From the NCBI GenBank assembly GCA_002347265.1, contig DDYB01000003.1:1-64000 (forward strand): a stretch of 64,000 nt of DNA, read 5' to 3'. Position numbers and translations under genes: made by a program. Below, piece after piece: positions 17,266 to 27,900 of the stretch; positions within the stretch are counted from its first letter, which is position 1, and every line of letters begins with the position of its first letter. This DNA is from Desulfobacteraceae bacterium UBA2245. GTDB lineage: Bacteria > Desulfobacterota > Desulfobacteria > Desulfobacterales > UBA2245. The notes under the pieces were generated by a model. It did not search any database, had not been told where the DNA came from, and was given only the letters and a program-made list of their open reading frames with translations.

Positions 17266-18270
17266 TCACTGCTTTCCGCGTTTCAGGTAATCCGCGAGCT
17301 TTTCGAGCCCTTCTTCAATGCTGACCTGCGGCGCGTAGCCCAGATCCCTTTTGGCCGCATTTATGTCAAACCAGTGAGAGGATGCCAGTTCGTCGGCGAC
17401 AAAGCGCGTCATGATGGGTTCCGAGCGGATGCGAAAGGTTCTGTAAACCCATTCCAGAATCGTGCCGATGCCCCGCGCCGCCGGGTGGGAAATTGCTCCC
17501 CGGACAGGAGGAAGTCCGCCGGCCTTGAGAATACGGTCGATCATGTTCCAGAGCAGCACCGGTTCTCCCTGGCTGATGAAATACACCCGGCCGGAAAGAT
17601 CCGGATTCTGAGCCAGCCGTTCGGCGGCCAGCAGGTGGGCATGGGCCGCATTGTCGATATAGGTGACATCCACCCTGTTCCGGCCGTTTCCCACCCGTTT
17701 GAGGCGCTTTGCCCTTGCCAGAATGCGGGGCGTCAGATGGGGATCGCCCGGACCCCAGATCAGATGCGGCCGCAGAACCATCGTCCGCAAATCCCGGGCA
17801 GCTTGTATGACGGCCTGTTCGGCCATGGCCTTGGTTTCAGGATAATGGGAAAGAAAGCGCGCCGGGTAGGGGGCCGACTCATCCGAGCCTTCCATGTCCT
17901 TGCCGGTGAACACCACGCTCGGCGAGCTGGTGTGAATCAGCAGGGAAACCCGGCAGCGCCGGCAGGCTGAAATCACATTTTCAGTGCCCAGACAATTGGT
18001 CTCGTAGTAGTCCTGGTAGTCTCCCCACACGCCGGCTTTGGCAGCCGTGTGAAACACCCGATCCGCATTCCGGCAGGCCTGAATCAGCGACTCCGGATCG
18101 CGCAGGTCGCCTGTGATCTGTTCCACGCCCAGGCGTTCGAGCTCCGGATGGTTTTTTCGGGAAAAGCTTCGCACCGGCTTGTTCTGCCGCAAAAGGCCCC
18201 GGACGATGGCAAGGCCCAGGAATCCGCCGCCTCCGGTGACCAGTGAGACCGGCGACTGGCGCTCTGTCAT
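17266..18270 (-). CDS. oleD: OleD-like NAD(P)-dependent 2-alkyl-3-ketoacid reductase
   Basis: 334 residues from the ATG at 18270, which overlaps the oleC stop as ATGA; a longer in-frame start at 18306 is less likely. It is an extended short-chain dehydrogenase with VTGGGGFLGLAIV at the N-terminus and the catalytic YPETKAM. OleD reduces the beta-keto acid made by OleA to a beta-hydroxy acid, the substrate of OleC. The assignment rests on family plus its place as the last gene of an oleABCD order. Confidence 0.85.
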   Translation of the reverse strand: MTERQSPVSLVTGGGGFLGLAIVRGLLRQNKPVRSFSRKNHPELERLGVEQITGDLRDPESLIQACRNADRVFHTAAKAGVWGDYQDYYETNCLGTENVISACRRCRVSLLIHTSSPSVVFTGKDMEGSDESAPYPARFLSHYPETKAMAEQAVIQAARDLRTMVLRPHLIWGPGDPHLTPRILARAKRLKRVGNGRNRVDVTYIDNAAHAHLLAAERLAQNPDLSGRVYFISQGEPVLLWNMIDRILKAGGLPPVRGAISHPAARGIGTILEWVYRTFRIRSEPIMTRFVADELASSHWFDINAAKRDLGYAPQVSIEEGLEKLADYLKRGKQ

Positions 18271-19934
18271 GAAAGCCCCTTCTTTTTCAGCTGTTTTGCG
18301 GCCCATACGGCGAGTTTTTCCCGGAATATTTTTGAATTGTGCCGGATATCCACGGGAAAAGCCTTGTGAAACAGGATCGCATCGATGGACTGGGTCAGGA
18401 TGTTCTGGCGGCCGAGTTCCAGCAGTTCGCGGGTGAGCTGGTTTCTGCTCAGGCCGAGCGCTTCCGGTTTGAGTTCGATGCAGATGACCGGCTCCTGACG
18501 GGGTTTTTCGCCCACGCCGACCAGGGCGCTTCGCAACACGCCGGAGTGCTGGTTGAAAATCGCCTCGCAGGGAATGGTGAACAGGGGACCGGTTTCGGTG
18601 ATCACCCGATGGCTTTTCCGGCCGCAGAACCAGATGCGGCCTTTTTTATCCTGCCAGCCCAGATCGCCCATGCGGTGCCGGATTCCATCCCCATCAGTCA
18701 TTTTGGCAAGCGCATCGGCTTCGGGTCTCTGAAAATACCCCGGTGTGACGACATCTCCTTTCACGGTAATTTCACCGATTTCGCCCTCGCCGATTTCCAG
18801 ATCGTCCGACCATTCGGCAATCGGATCATCCGTGATTTCAATCATGCGCACATCCACGCCTTCTACCGGCCGTCCCACGCAGGCGCCGAATCCCTGGCGG
18901 GTCAACTCGGCGGTTTCGGAAAGAATCTCGCGGCATTCGATCGACAGGACGGGCATGGCTTCGGTGGCGCCGTAGGGCGTGAAGATCTCGGCGTTTTCGA
19001 CTAGAATTTCGGAAAACTGTTCGATATTGTCCGGAGATGCCGGAGCGCCCGCCGAGACCACCCTGCGGACCGAGGGCAGTTGAATGCCGCGGGATTTTGC
19101 ATAGGCGCCCACGCGGCTCAGCAGGGCAGGGGAGGCGAACATGTTGGTGACCCCGTGATCTTCGATGGCCTGAATGATTTTCTCCGCGTTGACCTGGGCG
19201 GGCCGGGTCGGGTCCATGTCCGGAATCACCGCGGTCATGCCCAGCGCCGGATCAAACAGGGAAAAAAGGGGAAAGGTGGGCAGATCGATTTCATCCGGAC
19301 CGATATCGAACAGGCGGCGAATGGATTTCACCTGGGCGTCAAAGATGCCGTGCGTGTAGATCGCGCCCTTGGCCGGACCGGTGCTGCCCGTGGTGAACAG
19401 AATCGCGGCCGTATCTTCTTTTCGAGTCCGGGCCACCGGAAAGGGCGTCCAGGGCGTCTTGCGGATCTGGGCCAGGGTCAGGCCTCCCCAGAACCAGCGT
19501 TTTCCGATGGTGATCGGAATCTTGACGGATTTAAAAAATCCCGGACGGAGTACGCGAAGGGCATGGGCGGGCGGAACGCCGATAAAGGCCTCTGGATTGC
19601 CTTCCGCAAAGCAGGCCAGCATGCGCCGGATTCCCATGCCCGGGTCCACCATGACCGGAACCGCGCCGACCTTGAAAAGCGCGAAGGTCAGGGCGAACAA
19701 CTCCAGGCCGGGCCGGACCATGAGGATCGTCCGGGTGCCCTGAACGATTCCGGCTTCGTGAAGCCCGTGGGCCAGGCAGTCGGATTCCCGGTCCAGCTGC
19801 TGAAAGGTCAGGTGCGCGTAGGTCGTTCTTCCGGCCGCATCGCGGCCCGCTGAATAAACCACGGCCCGGCGAAAGGGAAACTTCTCGGCGTTGTCTCTCA
19901 GGTACATGGAAACATTGACAAAATCGTCGTTCAT
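18267..19934 (-). CDS. oleC: OleC-like beta-lactone synthetase
   Basis: 555 residues of the AMP-dependent ligase superfamily: phosphate loop ILFTTGSTGPAKGAI, the YGATEAMP region, and a C-terminal GDLGWQDKKGRIWFCGRKSH. OleC activates the beta-hydroxy acid and closes it to a beta-lactone rather than a thioester. The conserved neighbours oleB (13 bp upstream) and oleD (overlapping downstream) support this over an ordinary acyl-CoA ligase. Confidence 0.85.
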   Translation of the reverse strand: MNDDFVNVSMYLRDNAEKFPFRRAVVYSAGRDAAGRTTYAHLTFQQLDRESDCLAHGLHEAGIVQGTRTILMVRPGLELFALTFALFKVGAVPVMVDPGMGIRRMLACFAEGNPEAFIGVPPAHALRVLRPGFFKSVKIPITIGKRWFWGGLTLAQIRKTPWTPFPVARTRKEDTAAILFTTGSTGPAKGAIYTHGIFDAQVKSIRRLFDIGPDEIDLPTFPLFSLFDPALGMTAVIPDMDPTRPAQVNAEKIIQAIEDHGVTNMFASPALLSRVGAYAKSRGIQLPSVRRVVSAGAPASPDNIEQFSEILVENAEIFTPYGATEAMPVLSIECREILSETAELTRQGFGACVGRPVEGVDVRMIEITDDPIAEWSDDLEIGEGEIGEITVKGDVVTPGYFQRPEADALAKMTDGDGIRHRMGDLGWQDKKGRIWFCGRKSHRVITETGPLFTIPCEAIFNQHSGVLRSALVGVGEKPRQEPVICIELKPEALGLSRNQLTRELLELGRQNILTQSIDAILFHKAFPVDIRHNSKIFREKLAVWAAKQLKKKGLS

Positions 19935-19947
19935 CGCAGTAAATCAA

Positions 19948-20862
19948 CTATGGGGTTAAAGGGTTCTGATTCAAAAAATCCATTACATGAGATCCGACGG
20001 CTTCCGGCTCGTCTTCGAGCAGGTAGTGCCCGGCGTTCGGAAAGACATGCACCCGGGCTCGTGGAAAACGGCGTTGCCACTGGGTCAGATAATCCGCGTC
20101 AAAGACGAAATCCTTCATTGCCCAGCAGATCATCATGGGAATTTCCGAGAGCCGATGAAGGTCTGCGTCCACGGATTTGAGCAGGGGATAGCTCGGATCC
20201 GAAGGCGCCAGGGGAATGTCCTGAACGAACCGCAGGGTCGCCAGGCGGTTCTGAGGGCTGTTGTAGGGCGCGATCAGGCCCGCGCGGGCCTCTGAAGAAA
20301 GCCGTCTGGCCGGCGCCATGATCAGGGCGGCCCTGGCAAAGAGGTTGAATCTCAGGACCGCCGGGGTGGCCCAGAAGGGAAAATTGCGAATCAGCTTCAG
20401 CCGCCAGGGAATGGGTTTATTATCCGGAGGCGGAAACGCCGCCGTGTTGGTGACAATGATGCGGCCGATGCGTTCGGGACGCCTCAGGGCGAAGGCCATG
20501 CCGATCATGCCGCCCCAGTCGTGAAGAATCAGGGTGAGCTTCTGCTCAAGTTTCAGGGCATCGATCAGGGCCTCCAGGTCTTCCACCCGGCTGTGGAGCC
20601 GGTAATCGTAGCTGTCTTCGGACGGAACATCGGAAAGACCGCACCCGAAATGATCCGGCGCGATGGCCCGGTACTTTTCGGACAGCCTTTGAATCAGGCC
20701 CCGGAAATAAAAGGACCAGGTGGGATTTCCGTGCACCATCAGAACCGGCTCGCCGGCGCCCTCATCCAGATAGTGCAGGCGCATCCCCCTTAGCGCAAGG
20801 AAATGGGATTCAAACGGATACAGACGCCTGAAAGGGGAAATGTCGATGGATTTTGGCGTCAT
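19948..20862 (-). CDS. oleB: OleB-like beta-lactone decarboxylase
   Basis: 304 residues of the alpha/beta hydrolase (haloalkane dehalogenase-like) fold. Oxyanion HGNPTWSF, nucleophile elbow LILHDWGGMIG with Asp115, and the terminal His in PNAGHYLLEDEPE. An Asp nucleophile is the OleB trait. The enzyme removes CO2 from the beta-lactone made by OleC and releases the cis-olefin. It starts 4 bp after oleA. Confidence 0.85.
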   Translation of the reverse strand: MTPKSIDISPFRRLYPFESHFLALRGMRLHYLDEGAGEPVLMVHGNPTWSFYFRGLIQRLSEKYRAIAPDHFGCGLSDVPSEDSYDYRLHSRVEDLEALIDALKLEQKLTLILHDWGGMIGMAFALRRPERIGRIIVTNTAAFPPPDNKPIPWRLKLIRNFPFWATPAVLRFNLFARAALIMAPARRLSSEARAGLIAPYNSPQNRLATLRFVQDIPLAPSDPSYPLLKSVDADLHRLSEIPMMICWAMKDFVFDADYLTQWQRRFPRARVHVFPNAGHYLLEDEPEAVGSHVMDFLNQNPLTP

Positions 20863-20866
20863 GAGG

Positions 20867-21907
20867 TTACCATTCGATTCCCAGCATGAGACAGTTCAGC
20901 CCGCTTCCGATGCCCAGAAATCCCACCCGGTCGCCGGGCAGCAGGAACTCCCGCTGATCGGCGATGGCCGCGGTAATGGGAAGGGAAACCGTTCCGATGT
21001 TGCCCAGGTAGGCAAAGGTGGTGAAATCCTTTTCAACCGGAATGTCCAGGGCCTTGAGTATGGAGCGCTGATGGGTCGCCCCCACCTGATGGCAGATGAT
21101 CTTGTCGGGCAGATCCTTGCTCCAGCCGAGGTTTTTGCGAAAGGCGTCGAAGGTCTTTTGCCCCAGAATCACGCCGTTCTGAAGGACCGCGGCTGAATCG
21201 GTTTCCAGGGCCATTTCTCCTCTGGGAGCGATTTCGGTCATGGGGCTCCAGAGGCAGAGTCCGTGATGCTGTGAGGCGTTTCTGGCCGTTGCGCCCAGAA
21301 GCCGGTGCCCGCCGCGTGAAAGGGATTTGTGAACCAGCAGAACCGCCACGGCCCCCGAGCCTCCGGTCAGCGTGGCAACGGTTTTGCGGAACAGGTTCAT
21401 GTCGTGATGGGCCAGCAGACGCGCTATGGTGTTGTCGATGATTTCCCGGGAAGATTCGCAGGAGACGACCAGGCCGGCGTCGATCTGTCCCAGTTCGATG
21501 GCGTTGGCCGCCTGAACCATGCCGTTTAAAACGCCCAGGCAGGCGTTGGAAACATCATAGATCTGGGTTTCCGGCCCGAGCTGAAGCTCATGGGCCACGG
21601 CGCAGGCCGTGGCCGGTTCCACATGATCCCGGCAGACCCCGCCGAAAATCAGCATGCCGATGCGATCAGAAGATACGCTGGTTTCTTCCAAGGCCTTTCT
21701 CCCGGCAGCAACGGCGCCGTCCTTCATCTGGAATCCCGGTTTCCAGAAACGCCGCTCCTGTACGCCGGTAATCACCTCCAGCTGGCCTTTCTGAAACCGC
21801 AGGGCCTTGTAAAGCGGTTCCAGCCGGTCTTCGAGGTCTTCGGATGTCACTACTCTCGAGGGCAGCTCGTATCCAAAGGCCTCAATCAATACATTTTGAT
21901 AGCGCAT
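20867..21907 (-). CDS. oleA: OleA-like head-to-head acyl-condensing thiolase
   Basis: 346 residues resembling KAS III (FabH). Catalytic Cys123 in SNACLGVLNG, later His in ICHQVGATH and Asn in LGNIGTVSLP. The VCRDHVEPATAC segment places a Glu (residue 97) where OleA enzymes carry their second-channel glutamate. OleA condenses two fatty acyl-CoAs to a 2-alkyl-3-keto acid. It sits 63 bp downstream of the PfaC-like megasynthase, implying co-transcription. Confidence 0.85.
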   Translation of the reverse strand: MRYQNVLIEAFGYELPSRVVTSEDLEDRLEPLYKALRFQKGQLEVITGVQERRFWKPGFQMKDGAVAAGRKALEETSVSSDRIGMLIFGGVCRDHVEPATACAVAHELQLGPETQIYDVSNACLGVLNGMVQAANAIELGQIDAGLVVSCESSREIIDNTIARLLAHHDMNLFRKTVATLTGGSGAVAVLLVHKSLSRGGHRLLGATARNASQHHGLCLWSPMTEIAPRGEMALETDSAAVLQNGVILGQKTFDAFRKNLGWSKDLPDKIICHQVGATHQRSILKALDIPVEKDFTTFAYLGNIGTVSLPITAAIADQREFLLPGDRVGFLGIGSGLNCLMLGIEW

Positions 21908-21970
21908 GGTTTGAATTCAACGTCCTTCGTTATTTCAGCAAAACCTTTTAAAACAAGATATTAAACTAAG

Positions 21971-24900
21971 TTAGTTAATGTAAATAATTGATTTTGGCGC
22001 CAGCCGCAACCCGAAGTTCTCCATCGCATAGATGCCCAGACCATCCACCTTCAGCACCCCGTTGGCCGTAATTTCCGGCCAGGGCTGTTCCTGAACTCTG
22101 GTGATGACGGCTTCAACCGTCACGCATCGGTTTTCCGGAACGATTTGACCCCGGTAGGTCCAGCGGTGAACCTGATCGGCGATCAGCTCGAGGCGATGGG
22201 TTTTTGCCAGACCGGGCCAGTGTTTCAGAGCTGCAAACCGGATCAGCTGCAAAAAAGACTCGATCCCCAGAGACCCCGGGCACACCGGATCCTGGTAAAA
22301 ATGGGCCTTGAAAAACCACTCGTCCGGATTGACGCGCTTGATTCCCCGGACAAATCCCAGGCCGTGCGGACCGCCCTCAGGGATATATACCTCAATTTCA
22401 TCGATCATGCGAATGGCTTTGGCGGGCATTTCAAAAAAATCGGAAAAGTCCGTGTCGGCATCCTCCGGAAAAAGCGGCGCCCGGTCGTGAAAAACCTCGG
22501 AAAGGGCGCTTTTAAGCTCCCGCGGCGTCGGCAGGTGGATAAGGTTTTCACAATTCCGGATGCCCGCCTGCCGGGAAAGGGCTTCTGAAGTGAAAAACCC
22601 GAAGGTGGTGTCGCCCTCGTAAATCAGTGCTCCGGCGCTAATCGCCTGCATGTCGAAGCGTTCGATGATCATCGCTCCGGCGGATGACACATGGGTCAGA
22701 CGGGCGCGCAGGGTCAGGGCCCCGCAGCTCCGGTCCGCGATCCCATGGCAGACGGCGCTGCCCTCGAGGTTTCTGAACCTTAAATCGTTTTCGCTTTTAA
22801 GCGCCGATCCCATGTAGGCGGCCAGCCAGCCGCAGGTCTGAAGGGCGGCTTCCATCAGAATGCAGTAGGGAAGGGCGTCCGTCTGGTTGGCCCTGAAATA
22901 CCAGGCATCGGACGGCACATCGAACCGGGCCTCCACCCATCCGCCGGGTTTGAGGACCCAGGGTTCGGGCTCGATGCGGGTGATGCTACTGATGCAGGAG
23001 TACGGCGGCGCCGGAAGCCGGGCGATGAACCGTCCCTTGTCAAATGGTGCATAGGGCTTTCCAAAGACCTGCGAGGGCGGTTGTCCCTGGGCAAAGGCCA
23101 GAATGGATTTCCTGTCAAACAGCGGTTTTTCCGCTGCTTGTTGCCGCGGCTTTTCAATATGTTGTTTTTGCCAGAACGCTTTGATCTCAGCTCGAGTGAT
23201 GCCGCTCATTTTCAGGGTCATGTCCCGGAACAGCACGATGAAATGCCCGTCCGCGTACATCCTGGCGTCGGCGATCACGTACGGTTCGGGATCATATCCC
23301 ATCCGGCTGATTTCCACCTCGTAGACCACCTTTGCGGTTTTCGGGGTTACCGGCCCCCGGCATCTCAGCACGCTTTCCACGCCGCAAACCGGCTCGTAGC
23401 AGACATCCGGGCTGTCCGTAATCCAGCCGAAGCGCTGCATGAAGATCTTCAGGGTCTGGGCGCAGCATTCGTACATCAGGGTTCCGGGCATCACCGGATC
23501 ATCCATGAAATGGCAGGTCAGAAACCAGTCGTCCGGATGAATGCCAGCCTCGGCCCGAATCGATCCGAGTCCGTACCGGCCGCCCTCGGGGTCCAGTTCC
23601 AGGACCCGGTCGATGAGGTTCATTCGGCCCTCGGGCAGACGAATGGATTCCGATATGCGCATCCCGGCAAAATCCGGTCCGAAACAGGCTGCATCTCCCC
23701 GGCGAAGCGCCTTGACCGCCTCGTCGGAATAGGATTCCCGCCGCATCGGCGTCAGGGGGGTGCAGTCCGGATCTCTTCGTCCCGGAACGGGTTTCTTTTC
23801 CTCGGCCGTCAGAATGATGCCGCCGGAGTTTTCGACTTCCTCCTCGGTAAAAAACCCCGCGCATCCGTTTCGCATGCGAATCAGCCGCTGGTTTCCGATC
23901 CACCCGTCGAAATGGAAAAAGAACATGTAGGTCTCGCCCTGGCGGATGAACTTCTCGATTCCGATTTCGTACCGGATGGTCTCTCCGGCCAGGGGCCGGC
24001 CCCTGAAGAAGGTCACCTTGGCATCCAGCAAGCGGTAGGCCCGCTGCCCTCGAACCACCTTGTCGATGCCCAGATACGAGCAGAGAAACAGGTCCGCCTG
24101 GCCCGCTTCAATGGAGATGCAAAGCGGGGCCCGACCCCCGTCCAGATACCAGGCCCCGGGCTGAACGTCGTGTTCGGTCGTCACGCGGCCGGACTGCATC
24201 GAGCCCTTTTCGCCCTCCACCGACAGGATGCGGTCCACGAGCATCAAGGGCTCGTCCGGCAGGCGGACGCGGACCTTGTAGCCGTCCACCAGGGCGAACT
24301 CCGGCCCGAATACCCTTGCCAGGGATCCGACGGCAAATTCCATGCACAGGTTCCGGTCAAAGGCCGGGGCCGGAGCGTTCGGGCATTCAGAGGGAATGCC
24401 AACCGGCGTGTCCTCGAAATTGGGCTGCTTGAGCAGGGTTTCGACAAGGCGGGTTTGAAGCGCAAGATTCTGCGCACAGGAACGGTTCAGTTCCAAAGTG
24501 AAATCCAGAAAGCGCTGATGGGCCGCCGCGGTGGCCTGAATGTTTTCCTCCATCATCGAGATCAGGTTCGAAAAGGGCGTTTTTGCATGCGGACCGGATG
24601 CGCTTTCCGGCGTCGGCGGTTCTGAAACCGGAATTTTTTGAAAAACCGGTTTCGAAGGTTTTTCAACGCAGACCGGAAGTTTTGGAACCGCGATTGTCTT
24701 GCCGCCGATAATGCGAACCATCTCCTGGGGCTTTTCCGTGTTTCGGGAAACATTCAGGGCCGGCGGAAAGGCGGCATCGGCATACAGAAAATTCAGGTCC
24801 ACGGGAATCCGGTGGGCGATCAGGGTTGCCAGAAACTTCAGCACGCTGCGGCTTTCGGGTTCCTCCTTGAAGGAGGCTGAAACGGCCAGATGGGGTTTTC

Positions 24901-27900
24901 CCTCAAGAATGCGGCCGATCATTCGCGTGCAGGAGGCGTGCGGCCCCATTTCCAGAAAGATGCGAACGCCGTCGGCATGGGCCCGGTCGATCAGATGGGT
25001 AAAATCAAAGCCTTCCTGTGCCTGTTTGAGAATGGAGTCGGCCGCGGCGTTCGAGGTTACTTTGTATCGTCGTCCCAGGGCCGCGCTGTAAAAATCGATG
25101 CCTTCCGGCGCGGCCACGGGAAACAGGTGCAGGGCCCGGTAAGCTTCGGCCACGGGATTGACCGCGTCGCAGTGAACCGAAACCACCCCTTCCAGGAAAA
25201 TCGCCTCGCACTGAAGGGACTGAATCAGAGCGCTGACATGGGGGCGGTGGCCGCCGATGACCGATTCGGCCGGGGTGTTGACGATGAGAAGCCGGGCCAG
25301 AGGGTGTTCGCTCAGGGCGGATCGGACCGATTCGGCCGACCGGTTGACGATGGCCGCGCACCAGTCGACCTTCCGGCCGGCAGGAAGGTTCCAGGCCCTT
25401 GCGGCGGCGTCAAAGGCTCCGGCCAGCTGGGTGGTGAACAGGTCCGTCTTCTGCATGCGTATGAGCATCTCGTTGCGGTCCGGCCAGGCGCCCAGGGCAA
25501 ACAGGCCCGCGGATTCCCCCAGGCTGTAGCCGATCATGGCGTCGGGCGCAATTCCGAACCCGCGGATCAGATCCGTCATCACGGATCCGTAGACGACCTG
25601 GCCGAAGATCATGTTCAGGGCGTCGGAAATCAGATTCTCGCGGGCAGAAGTTCTCCAGCCGGCTTCCCAGGAGGTGCGCCAGGGCGCATAGCATCCGGGC
25701 TTCATCTGGGCTTCGAGCTGGGGAGTTTGCGCATCCATGCCGCGCAGAATTTCCGGCCACCGGGTTCCGAGGTCCACGCCCATGCCCACCCAGTGGTTTC
25801 CGGAGCCCGGATACACAAAGGCGATTTTTCCCTTTTTGCCCAGCGGACCGGGCGTATAGGCAACCGCGCCGGATCCGTTGATCCGCATCTCCTTGTGGGA
25901 TTCGATCGCCTGTCTTGCGGCCTGAATGGATTTTTCAAGCTCGCCGATGCTCTCCGCCGTCAGGCAGACGGCCAGGGGCTTGGTGCAGTCCGATCCTTTT
26001 TTTTCATGCCAGGCGCGGGCCAAGGCCTCGACCGGCGTATCGGTGGAGGCGGCCTTAACGCGGCTTTCGAGCTCTCCGAGCGTTTCGACCAGCCCGCGAT
26101 CGGTATCCGCGCACAGGGCGAACAGCGCGCAGGAATTATATCCCATGGGTTTTTTGCGCTCCTGAACCGTTTTTTGCATATCCGACGAAAAGTCGAATTC
26201 TTCCAGAACCGCGTGCATGCAGTTGCCGTCCGCTGTCATGGAGGAAACGGCGGCAATTCTCGGCCCCTTTGCCTGATTTCGAAGCCAGTGCTGGGGAACG
26301 GCGGGCATGTGAAACCGGGTGTCATTCCACAATGAGGATCCGGGACGCCGGTACCCGGCAAGGGGAGGGATGATCTGCTGATAGAGGCACAGGGCGGTTT
26401 TTGCCAGAGACGCCAGGCCGGACGCGGCCCCGGCATGGCCGATGATGGATTTGAGCGAACCCAGGGCGCAGGCGTTTTGCCCGGACCCCAGCTCGCGGGT
26501 CAGGGCTCCGGCCTCGACGGCGTCCTGTTCGTAAACCCCGCTGCCGTGGGTTTCGACATAGCGGATCGATTCAGCCTGAATTCCGGCTTCCGCCATGGCG
26601 CAGTCAAGAGATCGCCGGTAAGCGGCTTCGGCAACCACGGGTTTGTCCACGCCCCCGCCGGCGGCGCTCCCCAGCCCGCGAATGAGGCAGTAGATCCGGT
26701 CGCCGTCTGCAATCGCCCTGTCCAGCGGCTTGAGCACCAGGGCCGCGGCCCCCTCTCCGGGAAGCGGTCCGTCTGCCTCGGCATCGAACGGCCGTATTTC
26801 ACCGCCATGCGAAAAGGCGTGGCAGGCGTTCTGGGTCAGAACGCTTCGAAGTTCGCCGGCAAGATCCACGGCGCCGACCAGCATGGTTTCGGCTTCCCCG
26901 GACTGAAGCATGCGCACGGCAATCTCGAGGGCTCTCAGGCCCGATGCCGCCTCGCAGGAAACGGTAAAGCTCGGTCCGCCGAATTGAAACTCCCGGGAGA
27001 TCCGGCTGGCCACGATTCCGCCCAGGGCCCCCAGGGTCCGGACGGCGGTCAGAGGCTCGCTGCATCCGTCCTGCAAGCTTTCCAGAAGATTTTGAAGCGC
27101 TTCCGGGTCCGGGCGCCCGGGCCGGCGCTTCCAGGCTTCGATCCATCGCGGCAGAGCCCATCGAAGATGAAAATCCGTGGCCTCAAAATCAAAGTCGATG
27201 CCGACAATGGCTCCCATTTCAGGCCGAACCCCTCTCAGGGGAAGAGACGCGTCCTGCATGGCGTCCGCCGCAACCTGGAGCATGAGAAGATGCTGGGGCA
27301 GAATGTCGGGCATTTCAATGGGCGGAATGTGAAATTTTCCAAAGGGCACGGAAAGCTTGCCCATGTACCCGCCCCATCTGGCCTTTCCGTCGATCAGGTT
27401 TTCTACTTCAGAGTCGCAGCCCTTCCATCGGGCTTCAGGGCGTTCGATGAAGATCGTCTTTCCCTGGAACACGGTTTCCTGAAATTCGCGCACAGAGTCG
27501 ATGCTGCCAAAGGCGGCGCCCATGCCGACCACGGCGATCGGAACTGGTGACGCGGGTCGTGCGGGGTTCTGAAGATCCGCCGACGGGGTGCGGGATGCCG
27601 GAGCCGCTTTTTTCCGATGTTTGCGGCAATACAGGTCCGGGTTCCAGGATTCCAGCAGCATATGCGCGTTGATGCCGCCGAATCCAAAGGCGCTGACCGC
27701 GGCCCGGCGCGAAAAAAAGCCTTCCCGGATTTCCCAGGGCTGAGCCTCGGTCTGAACCCGGAAGGGGCTTTCCGGCAGGGGGCTGTTTTCCGGCGCCCTC
27801 TGAAAATGGCAGGCGGGCGGCAACACCCCATGCCGCATTCCCAGAAGGGTTTTGATGAGGGCCGCGGCCCCGGCGGCGGTCAGCAGATGGCCGATCATGG

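Noticed and set aside
23081..26335. Long plus-strand frames opposite the megasynthase
   Set aside because: Shadows created by high-GC codon use; the minus-strand protein has catalytic motifs throughout.
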